In this document: positions 10,329 through 22,114 of the stretch, in pieces | Layout of the letters: every line of letters begins with the position of its first letter | Position numbering within the stretch: position 1 is the stretch's first letter | From: Aegilops tauschii subsp. strangulata | Taxonomy: Eukaryota > Streptophyta > Magnoliopsida > Poales > Poaceae | Reading direction: 5' to 3' | Assembly: GCF_002575655.3 (NCBI RefSeq) | Contig: NC_053041.3 | Location: 369,069,054-369,133,053, forward strand | DNA: 64,000 bases | The notes under the pieces: model-generated | Databases searched by the model: none | The model's input: only the letters and a program-made list of their open reading frames with translations | What the model was told of the DNA's origin: nothing | Program-made: the position numbers and the translations under genes

Positions 10329-13121
10329 GTGCCGTCCTCAAAAGGTTTGATGGCCCCTTCAATCATCGACAACGATGCTGTCCAAGGGGAAACCTTCCTC
10401 CCTGGAAAAATCTTCGTGTTTGGCGGCTTCGCACTGCAGGCCAACTCGCTTGGCCATCTGGAGCAGATCGACAGCTACGCCCTGGCCATCAGGTCAGATT
10501 CGGGAGCTTCAACTACGTCGCGTACATCCGTGGAGACTTGATCTTTGACGGATTCAGGACCGTGGCAGTCGCTCCCCGTCGCCACGATGAACATGACTTA
10601 AATCTGTCATCGGACCACACTCAGGAAATCGCACCTGTAACCGGTCTGGCCTTAGATCCGGAGCGGATCGCGCCATCCAAGGACGGGAAGTTCAACCCCT
10701 CCACGGAGGCTGCGGACTCTGCGGCATTGGAGCCGCACACAGACCTAACCTCGGGTGAGGCCTGTGTCACCAGAACCTCGGACTCATTTCCGGCTATAAG
10801 TTCCAAGCGATGTGCGTCCGCGTATTCGATCGCCGAATTCAGCGCCGCGGACATCTTCTGGCACTCACCTTTAGGCGATGTGCTGAACTCGTTAAAGAAT
10901 CTATCTCCAGCGGAGGACTCTCAGCCGAACTATATCCGGTTTGAGCTGGAGGCTGATGATGGAGAATTTCATTTCCCACCCACCGCCCACTTCATAGCCA
11001 CTGTCGAAGATCTAACCGACACGCTTGATTACGACTCTGAAGACATCGATGGTATGGACGACGATGCCGGAGATGAGGAGGCCCAAAACCCACAGTTCAC
11101 TGGACGATGGACGGCCACTTCCTCATATGACGTATACATGGTAGATGTGCCAAAAGATAATAGCGGCGATGACAAGGAAAACCCAGTGAAGGAGGACCCT
11201 CCTAAGACACAACCAAAGCACCGTTGTCAGCAGCGCCGCTCTAAATCGCGCCGCAGCAAAGACAGCAACACCAGCACAGGAGATGATAATACTTTGGATG
11301 GTGCCAAAGACACAGAAGACCCCGACGAACAAACTACCGAACAAGACAATCGGGAAGATGGGCAAGTCAGCCCTGACGAACAGGCCATAGAAGAAGACTT
11401 GGAGGACGGTAGTTATCATCTGCTCTCTGAGGAGGAGGTGAGCCTCGGCAACGAAGATTTCATCGTGCCTGAGGAACCTCTCGAGCAGGAGCGCTTTAAG
11501 CTTCGGCTAATAGCCACTGCAAGGAGCCTGAAAAAGAAGCAGCAGCAGCTTCAAGCTGACCCAGACCTGCTCAATGACAGATGGACCGATGTCCTGGCAG
11601 CCGAGGAATACGGCCTTAAACGCCCAGCCAAAAGTTACCCGAAGCGCAAATTGCTACCTCAGTTCGATGACGAGGCGCCAGAACCCGCACCAGCATCGCG
11701 CAATGCGGCTGATCGACCACCACGCGGTCGGGATAAAACGGCAACTCACGCCGAAAACCAGACTGTCCCACCTCGCCGTAAAGGCAGGGATAAGACAGTT
11801 CGGGGTTATACATATGACCTTCGTCAAGACCTGGACAGTAGAGCAGGACATACAAGATCGATCTACGGATCGCGAGGACGTGCCTTGACACACGAGGATG
11901 GCTATCTATTCGGACGTGACAAACCTAGTCACACCTGGGCCGAAAACCGCAGAGGGACTCCATCGGAGCTACGTTGCGATGCAGCCCGATATAGAGGCGC
12001 CGCACACCCTCTTTGCTTCACTGACGAAGTAATGGATCATGAATTCCCACAAGGGTTCAAACCCGTAAACATCGAATCATACGATGGAACAACCGATCCC
12101 GCGGTATGGATCGAGGATTTTATTCTCCACATCCACATGGCCCGCGGGGATGACCTTCACGCCATCAAATACCTCCCACTAAAACTCAAAGGGTCAGCTC
12201 GGCACTGGCTAAACAGTCTGCCTAAAAATTCTATTGGCAGCTGGGAGGACTTGGAAGAAGCTTTCCTTGACAACTTCCAAGGTACATATGTCCGGCCACC
12301 AGATGCCGATGACTTAAGTCACATAGTCCAACAGCCTGGAGAGTCAGCCAGGAAATTCTGGACTAGGTTCCTAACGAAAAAGAACCAGATCGTCGACTGT
12401 CCGGATGCCGAAGCCCTAGCGGCCTTTAAACATAGCATCCGTGACGAATAGCTCGCCCGTCACGGCACTCATGACCCGCTTTTGTGCGGGTGAGGACAGT
12501 TGGCTGGCCCACAGAAAAAACACAGCAAGCGAAATAAGCACCTCTGAGGGAAAAAATAGCCATGGCAAGCTCCGACGCAACAGACACAAACGCCGAAGCA
12601 ATGGCGGCAACACCGATGACAGGACAGTCAACGCCGGATTCAGTGGCTCCAAGTCCGGGCAGCGGAAGAAGCCATATAAAAGAAACAGTCAGGGACCATC
12701 TAGCTTGGACCGCATACTCGATCGTCCGTGCCAAATCCATGACACCCCGGACAAACCAGCCAATCATACCAAAAGAGATTGTTGGGTTTTTAAACAGGCC
12801 GGTAAGTTAAATGCAGAGAACAAGGAAAAGGGATCGCAAAGCGAGGATGATGACGAGGAGCCCCGGCAACCGAACACAGGGGGACAAAAGAAGTTTCCCC
12901 CTCAGGTCAAAACGGTGAACATGATATATGCCACACACATCCCTAAGAGGGAGCGCAAGTGCGCGCTCAGGGACGTCTATGCGGTAGAGCCAGTCGCCCC
13001 AAAATTCAATCCATGGTCTTCATGCCCGATCACCTTTGATCGCCGGATCATCCGACAAGTATCCATCATGGCGGTTCAGCCGCACTGGTCCTCGACCCAA
13101 TCATTGATGGATTCCACCTGA
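10329..13121 (+). pseudogene. Element 3 gag polyprotein
   Basis: It starts at 10329 where the ATG of Element 2 is GTG, so the initiator is lost. A frame change near 10530 leads into a long frame to 12451. The order is an acidic, charged low-complexity region (about 10900-11700) and then the retrotransposon gag domain (about 12030-12450; PVWIEDFILHIHMARGDD, LKGSARHWLNSLP). A TAG at 12449-12451 stands for Trp (DE*LARH). The next frame (12441-13121) carries a Tat-type knuckle, CQIHDTPDKPANHTKRDC. The product would form the particle that packages element RNA. No intact protein can be made. Confidence 0.85.
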
Positions 13122-13737
13122 CGCGAGTCCTCATGGACGATGGCAGCAACCTCAATTTGCTCTATCAGGATACAGTGCGCAAAATGGGCATTGACCCATC
13201 AAGGATCAAGCCCACAAAGACTACCTTTAAAGGAGTCATACCAGGTGTGGAGGCTCGCTTACGGGCTCAATTACGCTAGAGGTTGTCTTCGGATCTCCGG
13301 ACAACTTCTGAAGCGAAGAGTCAATCTTTGATATCGCCCCTTTCCGCAGCGGCTATCACGCACTGCTTGGACAAACCGCATTTGCTCGATTTAATGCGGT
13401 GCCTCATTATGCTTACCTCAAGCTCAAGATGCCCGGGCCATGCGGCATCATAACAGTTAATGGAAACACGGAACGTTCCCTCCGTACTGAGGAACACACT
13501 GTTGCCTTAGCAGCAGAAGTACAGAGCGGACTTTTCAAACAGAACCTTAATTCGGCGGCCAAGCTCCCGGACACTGTCAAGAGGGTCCGGACTATCTGCA
13601 GTAGGACAGCTCGGCTCATCAAGAGCTTGACTAGAAATTTGGCCTCCGTCCCAGGCCCACTGAAGTGGCGGCATTTGTACCGCGCATACATAACTACGCA
13701 CTCAAAATACCATGGGCATAGACGGAGGCATAACTAG
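13122..13737 (+). pseudogene. Element 3 aspartic protease, remnant
   Basis: The active-site region reads VLMDDGSNLNLLY at about 13129-13167 where the family has DGGS. It runs in broken frames to LGQTAFARFNAVPHYAYLKLKMPGP near 13435 and then into low-similarity sequence to 13737. The protease would cut gag-pol. The RT, RNase H and integrase that should follow are absent, so this is the left edge of the pol deletion. Confidence 0.72.
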
Positions 13738-14861
13738 CTTGTGATCCGCAATACGGCTCGACCGCTCCCGTACACACATACTTTCACTGTTTCTCTTTCC
13801 CCTTTTTAGGTCTCTTTTCCATAGGCTTTCCCTGATGGCTTGATCACCGGTCCTGTCAAAGGATAAACACACCAAGATGACAAGAAGCACAAGCATACAG
13901 GGGAATTTCTAGGTGTTTTCTTTAACGATCACTCTACCTATTTTCAGGACCCACACGCAGCTCTCCCTTGGTCGCGGCATGTCAAATAGCCCGTTGCTTA
14001 TCACACTATTTGTATTAATACGCTTTGACATATTAATAAAATTGCAATGAAAATAGTTCGCGGCCCAAATTCTGCAGCCCTAGCTCATCACCTTTGCTCC
14101 TTTTCTGTTTTCCTTTATTTTATGTTAATAACCTTTAGCACCCGTACACTTTGGTACGTTTCCATTTGCCAGGGGCTTCATAGCGCCCCGCACTACGGCA
14201 ACAAAGTCTGAACACTTTTTTACAGTATAGTTCGGCACCCCGAATTTAGCATTATATCCATTGGCTCCGAATCATGTCTTTGGTCAATAGTTGGGTTGCC
14301 CGGCTCCTGTGCTTGCTACCTTAAGTTCCGCTATATCGGCTAAGGTAGTAAAGGGAGAACTACTGCGATTGTGCCCTGGTTTACCCGATGGAGCACCTCA
14401 GTAGAGAAAGCCGAAAACTGACTGTCATGATGAGCGAGAGCCGGTCAGCTCTTCGGAGGTCTCAAATCGTTGGAGATTTCTCCCGCATTACGCGAGGGAT
14501 TGGTACTTACCCGATCAGGTGTTTACAGCATCCTAGTTCGGATACTAGGGGCTGCGCCTATATTTTTCTTGTCAAGCTCCTATGGCTAAGTGAGGGTGTT
14601 CAAGCCGTATAGTTTGATTGCCTGGTTCGTTGCGCTAAACACCTCCTTCAAGGACCAAACAATTGGATCAAGAGTGTTTATATTCCATCCCGAACACCCC
14701 CGTACTACCTACGTGGGGGCAGAAGCCGACGACTGGCCAACCCTCAGATTTTATAACAGACGGCCGCATAGGAGGTAATTTTTTTATATTTTTTTAATAC
14801 AAACAGTATATTACATGACAACTTTGTTTGATCATACAAGGCCGAGACAACATGAATGTAT
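13738..14861 (+). other. Element 3 non-coding spacer between protease and antisense gene
   Basis: About 1.1 kb without coding signal on either strand. Part of it (about 14270-14420) resembles 29140-29280 of Element 2, where the text follows the integrase stop. The pol deletion therefore joins the protease to the normal 3' untranslated region. Confidence 0.65.
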
Positions 14862-17800
14862 TCATTCAAAGATAATGTCTTTCGCACATTGCGTCGCCAC
14901 AATGCGAGACCCCTCCAGGACGTCTCCAAAATATCGCTCGGGTGTGCGGTGCTCCTTGCCCTCAGGTGGCCCCTCGGTCGCTAGCTTGACGGCGTCTATC
15001 TTCGCCCACCACACCTTGACATAGGCAAACTCCAGGCGCGCGCCCTCGATGCAGACCGACCGCTTGACGACGTCCAGCCGAGGACAGGCATTCAGCAGCC
15101 GGTTCACGAGGCCGAAGTAGCTGCTGGGTATAGCTTCGGCAGGCCACAGCCGGATTATCAAATCCTTCATGGCCAGTTCGGCCACCCTATGCAGCTCGAC
15201 TAGCTGTTTCAGCTGATCGGTGAAGGGCATTGGATGTTCTGGCGCAAGGTACTGCGACCAGAACAACTTCTCCGTCGAGCTCCCTTCTTCGGCTCGGAAG
15301 AACTCCGCAACGTCTGACACGCTGCGCGGCAGGTCCGCAAACGCCCCTGGGGAACTCCGAATTCGGGTTAGTAAGAAATACTTCTTCACATACCTGCTTT
15401 GCATACTAAATGTCTTACCCGGCGCGATCTTCTTGGCCTCCTGGATCTCCTGAAGGGCGCCCTGGGCTTCAACCCGGGCCTCTTCCGCACTTTGGCGAGC
15501 CTTGGCGAGTTCGGTCTCTCGAGCCGAAACATCGCCCTCCAAGGCATCACACTTTTTCACTGCGTCCTGGAGCTCTTGCTGGACCTCGTTGAGCCTGGCC
15601 TTGGGCTTTTTACGGGCGGCTTTCTCCTTGGCAGCTTTCTCCTCGGCTTCGGCCAGGGCCTTTTTAAGGGCCTCGACCTCGGTCGTCGCTCCTACATAAA
15701 TCATGACATTACAGTCAATACACATCATTTATTCTTTCCGAATATATAGCGAGTCATTGCATACCTTGCTGCTCTTCCAGCTGCTTCCTCGCTTGGCCGT
15801 GCTCTCGCTCGGCCCGCTCCAGCCTCTGCTTTAGTCCGGAGACTTTGGCAGTGTGTGAGGTCGTGGCCAGCAACGACGCCTGCTTATTCATATAAGACAC
15901 ATTTAGTTAGTTCCCTGTGAAAATTAATTGATCCCCTGTCCGGCTTTTCTTTCCGAACACCGGACAGTGTCTCAGGGGCTACTGTCTATATTGGGACTTT
16001 TCTCTTTTTGCATCGCTTACCTCAAAACCTGTCAGCAGGCCCCTACAGGCTTCGGTCAGTCCGCTCTTGACGGACTGAACCTTCTCAATCACGTACCCAT
16101 AAGGATACAGTGTTCATCTACAATGGAAGCGCCTCATAGCGCTTCCAGCAGATTGTCCGGTGCCTCTGGTTGGACAGAGGTCACCGGCGGGATGGGCACG
16201 CCCCCTTCTTTCGAGGGAGGCTGCTTGCCGGATTCCGGAGCCTTGTGGGTCTCTGGAACCGTATTCAGTTGGGGGCCGAATTGAACGTGGCCCCCATCAT
16301 CAGTCCCCATGGGGATCTGTTCCCCCATGTGTCCGGCGGCCGAGGTCTCACCCTCTGGCACCATCCCGGCGACCTCCCGAACCTCTCCCTGGCCAGGAAG
16401 GGTCCTTCGGGACGACACCTCAGCGTCGCTCTTGGCCGAGGGAGAGTGAGCAGCCGGCGGTGACTCGCTGGCCATCGCCTTTCAATCCAGCGAACCTCCC
16501 GATGAGGTTCGCGGGGAGCTGTCGTGGGCCGGACTGCAATATCATAACTAACCATGTTAACATAATGAAGAGGAGAGGCTGGATATACGAATACGAGTTT
16601 ATCAGTACTTACGATGCGGCCAGGGGCTTGTCCCAGAGGCGTCGCTCCGGACTGCTATCGACGTCCAACGCGGTGTTATTTGCAAGGGAGCCTTTCCCCT
16701 TCTTGGGCGCCTCCGCCTCCAGATTTGTGGAGGCCGCCCTCTTCTTCCTCCCCCCATCAGGGGGAGGATTGCTTTCCTCCTCCTCCTCCTCGTCATCTTT
16801 GGTGGTGGAGGGATGAGTCTTTTCTTCGGACATCACGTCCGAAGCGACCTTGCGGCGGGGGCCGCCCCGGCCCCCCTTGGCCTTCTTCTCCGGCGGCTGA
16901 TAGGGTGCCGGGACCAGCATCTTCGCCAGGAGCGGGATGACTGGTACTTCGGGCAATGGAGCCGAACTTCGAATAGGCTCTGCTCTCTCTGTCCATACCT
17001 AAAAGAACAAATCAGTAAAGTTTAGCTACCCTCCTTGAACAGGCGAGTAGAGAGTACGCTTTGAGATATGAAGGACTTACCACATTTGCGGGATGGGCAA
17101 GATCATGCCCACGATCCGAGTCTATGACCGGCGGCTTCTTGTCGCCCTTGAAGAGCAACTTCCAGGCATCTTCGTGAGTGGTTCGGAAGAGCCCCGTCAG
17201 GGTTTGGTGCTTCTCCGGATCGAATTCCCATAAAGGGGAAGTTCGGCTTTGGCAAGGGAGGATTTGGCGAACTAACATCACCTGAATCATGTCGACGAGC
17301 TTGATGTTTTTGTCCACCATGCTTTGGATGCGTGTTTGCAACGCAATCAGCTCATCCGACGAGGACCAATTTGGGCCCTTCTCCATCTAGGAGGTAAGCC
17401 GCACTGGAGCTCCGGACTTGAATTCGGGAGCTGCGGCCCAGGTGGCGTCGCGGGGCTCCGTGATATAGAAACATAGCTTCTGCCACTCCTTGACGGTCTC
17501 CACAAACGTGCCTTTGCGCCATGTGACGTTGGGCATCTTGCTCACCATGGCTCCTCCGTGCTCCGCGTGTTGGCCGTCCACCACCTTCGGCTTCACGTTG
17601 AAGATCTTGAGCCACAAGCCGAAATGGGGCTCGATGCGGAGGAAAGCCTCACACACGACAATGAATGCCGAGATGTTGAGGAAAGAGTTTGGGGCTAGAT
17701 CATGGAAATCTAGCCCATAATAGAACATAAGTCCGCGAACGAAAGGGTGGAGTGGAAACCCTAGCCTGTGAACGACATGAGGGAGGAACACCACCCTCTC

Positions 17801-17950
17801 GTTGGGCTTCGGTGTGGGGACGACTTGTCCCTTGGCCGGAATCCGGTGGGCGATCTCCTTCGCCAGATACCCAGCCTCCTGAAGCTCGGTGATGTCCTTC
17901 TCCTTGACAGAGGAGGCCATCAACTTTCCTTGCCCTCCAGAGCTGGACAT
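14862..17950 (-). pseudogene. Element 3 antisense gene: Transposase_28-like domain, coiled coil, conserved C-terminus
   Basis: This multi-exon gene runs opposite to gag. The start at 17950 (MSSSGGQGK) follows a TATA box (CCTTTATAAG, 18061-18070) by about 110 bp. Exon 1 holds the domain of PF04195 (putative gypsy-type transposon; VHRLGFPLHPFVRGLMFYYG). Introns show good splice signals: GTAAGTCC at 17080 to TTTTAG at 16999, and GTAAGTAC at 16612 to TTGCAG at 16534. Later exons are Pro- and charge-rich with a basic KKAKGGRGGPRRK patch. A coiled coil follows (about 15690-15430), then a C-terminal domain with LWPAEAIPS and EGARLEFAYVKVW. Stops at 17387 (TAG for Trp) and 16134 (TGA for Arg) break it. 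The function is unknown; the family is described only from sequence. Confidence 0.8.
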
Positions 17951-18060
17951 GGTTGAGAGCTTGCTCGGGGTAGAAGAAACGAGAACTTGGGCGCTGGAGC
18001 TCGAGAATGGAAGGGCAGAGGAAGAAGGAAGGCGTGGGTGAAGAAAGAAACCCTTATCTC

Positions 18061-18070
18061 CTTATAAAGG
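18061..18070 (-). promoter_or_regulatory. TATA box of the Element 3 antisense gene
   Basis: CCTTTATAAG on the minus strand, about 110 bp upstream of the antisense start codon at 17950. Confidence 0.65.
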
Positions 18071-18495
18071 CAGTGAATATCGAACGCCTCCCCACTCGCC
18101 TTAGGACTCGCCTATTACCAAGGGCCGTGCAAACGACACGGTTGGATTACCCACGCCCGTATTGATGAGAATCCCACAATAAGGGGCCACGATATCTGCT
18201 TTGACAAGACGTGCCAACGAAAACTGCATCTCGAAACACGGAACGGCAGACGAAAATGGTTCGAAATAATGACCGGGCAGACGTGATGTCATCTTGCAAA
18301 AAGTTGTCAGCGGATGGGACTCGTGAAATATTATACTCTCTACGGTTGTGTGTGTGATACTTGTGTTGCAGATCCGGACACGTTAGTTGCATCCGAAGAC
18401 TATCTTGGAGTGTTTGGAAGGGGAACCCGCCTTGCAATGCCGAAGACAATCAGTGCACCGGACACCTCGTCATTGAAGCCTGGTTCAGGGGCTAC

Positions 18496-18963
18496 TGAGG
18501 GAGTCCTGGACTAAGGGGTCCTCGGGCGTCCGGCCTGTTAGCCATGGGCCGGACTGATGGGCTAAGAAGATACAAAGACCAAAGACTCCACCCGTGTCCG
18601 GATGGGACTCTCCTTGGAGTGGAAGGCAAGCTTGGCGAACAAATATGAAGATTCCTTTCTCTGTAACCGACTTTGTGTAACCCTAGTCCCCTCCGGTGTC
18701 TATATAAACCGGAGGGCTTAGTCCGGAAAAGGATATAGTCATACAGGCTAGACTTCTAGGGTTTAGCCATTATGATCTCGTGGTAGATCAACTCTTGTAA
18801 TACTCATATTCACCAAGATCAATCAAGAAGGAAGTAGGGTATTACCTCCACAGAGAGGGCCCGAACCTGGGTAAACATTGTGTCCCCCGTCTCCTGTTAC
18901 CATCGACCCTAGACGCACAGTTCGGGACCCCCTACTCGAGATCCGCCGGTTTTGACACCGACA
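18496..18963 (+). repeat. Element 3 3' LTR
   Basis: It is preceded by a polypurine-like stretch (TTCAGGGGCTAC). Its length equals the 5' LTR exactly. It is followed by TSD GCGTC (18964-18968) and then by the RT of Element 2. Confidence 0.94.
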
Positions 18964-19541
18964 GCGTCCCTGCTGGAAAACTGTTGGGCGTCATTGTTTC
19001 CAATAGAGGAATCGAAGCAAATCCAGCCAAAATCCAAGCTTTGTCACAGTTGGCTACACCAACGGACCTTAAACAGGTCCAAACTCGCCGGATGTGTGGC
19101 AGCTTTAAGCCGCTTTATCTCCAGATTGGGAGAAAAGGCATTGCCACTGTATCGCCTACTCTGGCGCACCGATCACTTCGAGTGGACGGATGCGGCAACG
19201 GTCGGACTGGAAAAAATAAAAGCCCTTCTAGCGAGCAACCCAATCCTGGCCGCGCCAAACATCGGCGAACCCATGCTATTATACATATCGGCAACACACC
19301 AGGTGGTGAGCGTCGTGCTCGTCGTTGAGGGGGAGTAGGATGGACACAAGTTCCCGCTTCAGAAGCCGGTATATTACGTATTCACTGTTCTCACACCATG
19401 CAAATCCCGGTACCCTCATTATCAAAAGATAGCATATGTGGTCTTCATGGCATCCCGGAAGCTGCGACACTACTTCCAAGAGTGTTCGATCACGGTGGCT
19501 TCCGAAGTACCACTCAATGATATAATAAACAACCGCGTCGA

Positions 19542-19720
19542 GCCATTGAGCTCCTTCCATTTGACAAAACATACAAACCGCGTCGAGCCATTAAATCCCA
19601 AGTACAAACCGCGTCGCCAAATGGGGCATTTGGCTACGGGCCGGATCGCCAAATGGGCCATTGAGCTCCTTCCATTCGACATAACATACAAACCGCATCG
19701 AGCCATTAAATCCCAAGTAC
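19542..19720 (+). repeat. Local 64-bp duplication inside the Element 2 RNase H region
   Basis: 19542-19605 and 19657-19720 are near-identical (GCCATTGAGCTCCTTCCAT ... AAATCCCAAGTAC), separated by 51 bp that contain more fragments of the same region. The protein gains an extra stretch between the tether and the second RNase H. Confidence 0.85.
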
Positions 19721-20911
19721 TGGCGGACTTCGTCGCTGAATGGACAGAGGCCGAACTCCCTAAAGAGTACGGCACATATTCCAACTGGGTCATGTATTTT
19801 GATGGCTCCAAAATGCTGGCAGGATTAGGAGCGGGCGTCGTTTTAATGCCCCCCACTGGAGACATAGTCCAGTACGTACTCCAAATATTATACACAGACT
19901 CCAACAACGCAGCCGAATATGAGGCCTTATTGCATGGTCTTTGGATGGCCTTCTCCAAGGGCATACAGTGCCTGGAAGTGCGCGGGGACTCAAACCTCGC
20001 AATATCTCAAATAAATGGAGATTTCGATGCCAAAGATTCGAAGATGGCGGCTTATCGCAACGCCGTCCTGAAAATGTCGGCTCGATTCGAGGGGCTCGAG
20101 TTTCATCACGTGGCTCGAGAAAGTAATCAAGCGGCGGACGTCCTTGTTCACATCGGCGCCAAGCGCGACCCCGTCCCACCTAACATCTTTCTGGAAAGGC
20201 TTTTTAAGCTGTCCGTGGTGTGGCAAGGGGAGAGCGGCAACACCAGCCCGGATTCGGACACAACCCCAGATTCTGAACACACCGATATCATCGGGGGCTC
20301 AGCCACCGAAATAACACCGTCGGCCCATCTCATTATGGCAGTCATTGCCCAATGGACCGAACCCTTCTTGGCCTACCATAATAGGAAAGAACTCCCTGAG
20401 GATCAGAATGAGGCCCGCTGCATTGTCCGACGTTCGAAGGCCTACAAGGTTCACGACGGGGAGCTCTACAAGAAAAGCGCTACCGGACTCCTTCAAAGAT
20501 GTATCTCCGAGGAAGAGGGGCGGCAGCTCTTGGCTGAAATTCATGCCGGTCTCGGCAGGCACTACACCGCAGCTCGGGCCCTTGTTAGCAAGGCCTTCCG
20601 TATAGGTTTTTATTGGCCGACGGCCCGAGCAGACGCGCAGGACCTTGTCCAATGTTGTGTCGGATGCTAGCTTTTCGCCAACCAGAGCCATATGCCACCC
20701 ACCGCTCTGCAAACAATCCCCATCACTTGGCCTTTTGAGGTGTTGGGGCTTGATATGGTCGGAGCCCTTAAAGGAGGAAGCCATAAGAAAAAATATATGC
20801 TGGTCATGGTGGATAAATTCACTAAGTGGATAGAGGCCAAACCAGTTAAAACGGCCGAAGCCGCACCAGTGATAGACTTTATATCCGGCGTTGTACACCG
20901 TTTTGGTGTTC

Positions 20912-20916
20912 CACAC
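20912..20916. repeat. Left TSD of Element 4 (CACAC)
   Basis: The exact partner is at 28196-28200. Joining the flanks restores FGVPH-SIITDNG of the integrase. Confidence 0.95.
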
Positions 20917-21824
20917 TGTCGGATTTCGGGTTCTGGCAAAACCCTTAATGTTTGAACACTGGGGTGCACGTGAAGATCTCCCCCTACCTAATCACGCCCT
21001 CACCCTCACCGCGATCTCAAAGCCTAGCTCGACGAACTCACAACACAGGGGACACAAGATTTATACTGGTTTGGGCCACCGTTGTGGTGTAATACCCTAC
21101 TCCAGTGTGGTGGTGGTGGATTGCCTCTTGGGCTGATGATGAACTGTACAAGGGAAGAACAGCCTCCTGAGGAGAGGTGTTCTTGTGTTTGGTGGGTGTG
21201 TGGATGGACTGGATCCTATCCAAGATGACTTGGTCCAAGATGACTTGCCTCCTATGGTGGTGGCTAGTCCTATTTATAGAGGCCTTGGTCCTCTCCCCAA
21301 ATATTGAGCAGGAAGGGATTCCACAACGGCCAGTTTGAAGGGAGACAACTAGTACAAGCTATCCTGACAAAAGTAGTCTTCGCCTGCCAAAGGCTCTGGT
21401 GGTGACGCCGTCTTGGGCTCCACGGTAACCTCCGTCCTGCCGTCCTGCTGGTCTTGGTCTCATTGCACCGATATGGTAACCTTTGCCTGAAGCCTCGGGA
21501 CTCCTCGCCTACGCTTGCCCCTTTAGCACCAAAGAGGAAACGAGGACACTGCGCGCGCTGGCGCCCGCCTGGCCTTGGTCATCATGGCTCACATCATTGG
21601 AACCTCATGAGGTTCGCCTTGCCTTGATCTCTCCGCCCCTCGCGAGCCAGCCTGGTGAGGCTGCTCCCGAGGAGGTCTTGTGTCATCCGCCTCGTGAGGC
21701 TTGGCCCCTCGCGAGGGTCTTGAGTGTTGGCTGGTGAAGATGGGCCATACTGGGCCGCTGATGGGGCCACGCCGTGGGCCGCAGGCAGGCAAGTCTGAGG
21801 ACCCCCGTTCCCAGGACGCCGACA
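20917..21824 (-). repeat. Element 4 3' LTR (left copy)
   Basis: 908 bp, the same length as the right copy, with scattered substitutions. In minus orientation it follows the purine tract at about 21825-21836. Confidence 0.93.
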
Positions 21825-22114
21825 GTAGCCCCCGGGCCCAGGGCCTGCTCGGACTTGGCTTCGAGGTGAAGCCAAAGGGAAAGTGCGGAGCGCCGCGGGC
21901 CCCAACAGCATGCGGCCTTGGTTGATGCGTGGCGACTGATTGGACATGGGCGGCCCCGCTTCCCCATGCAGCCTTGAAATCCGCCTGGCTAGGCGGCCAC
22001 GGCATCCTACACAATTATTTCCCAATTTCTGGCAATGCATTCCCCAACTTCTTCGCTTCCTCGGACCCCAGCTTCATCTTCCAATCCGACTCGAGCTCAG
22101 TCCTCTCCATTGCC

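Larger units (their letters stand above)
9835..18963 (+). mobile_element. Element 3: non-autonomous member of the Element 2 family, pol-deleted
   Basis: LTRs of 468 bp (9835-10302 and 18496-18963) and a TSD with one mismatch define it. It carries gag, zinc knuckle and protease on the plus strand, then no RT or integrase, then a large gene on the minus strand. I count about 22 LTR differences (near 4.7%), almost the same as Element 2, into whose RT it inserted. The family appears to have been active against its own copies in a short period. Confidence 0.94.
18964..20916 (+). pseudogene. Element 2 RT end, two RNase H domains, integrase N-terminus
   Basis: This resumes the RT at VPAGKLLGVIVS. 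A frame change lies near 19075 and a TAG at 19336-19338. The first RNase H is followed by a second, archaeal-type one (VMYFDGSKMLAGLGAGVVLMPPTG at about 19789; catalytic Asp, Glu and Asp retained), typical of Tat elements. The integrase zinc-binding region ends at CCVGC followed by TAG (20668-20670) in place of Gln. The catalytic core shows LGLDMVG (first Asp) and stops at FGVPH, where Element 4 inserted. A scrambled 64-bp duplication sits at 19542-19720. Confidence 0.87.

Noticed and set aside
11123..11419. A hydrophobic, membrane-like protein on the minus strand
   Set aside because: It is the mirror of the acidic low-complexity part of the Element 3 gag; the hydrophobic look arises from reversed Asp/Glu codons.
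21589..22014. Pro/Arg-rich minus-strand ORFs across the Element 4 left LTR
   Set aside because: They run across the LTR boundary in GC-rich sequence, are not conserved in Element 10, and show no domain.
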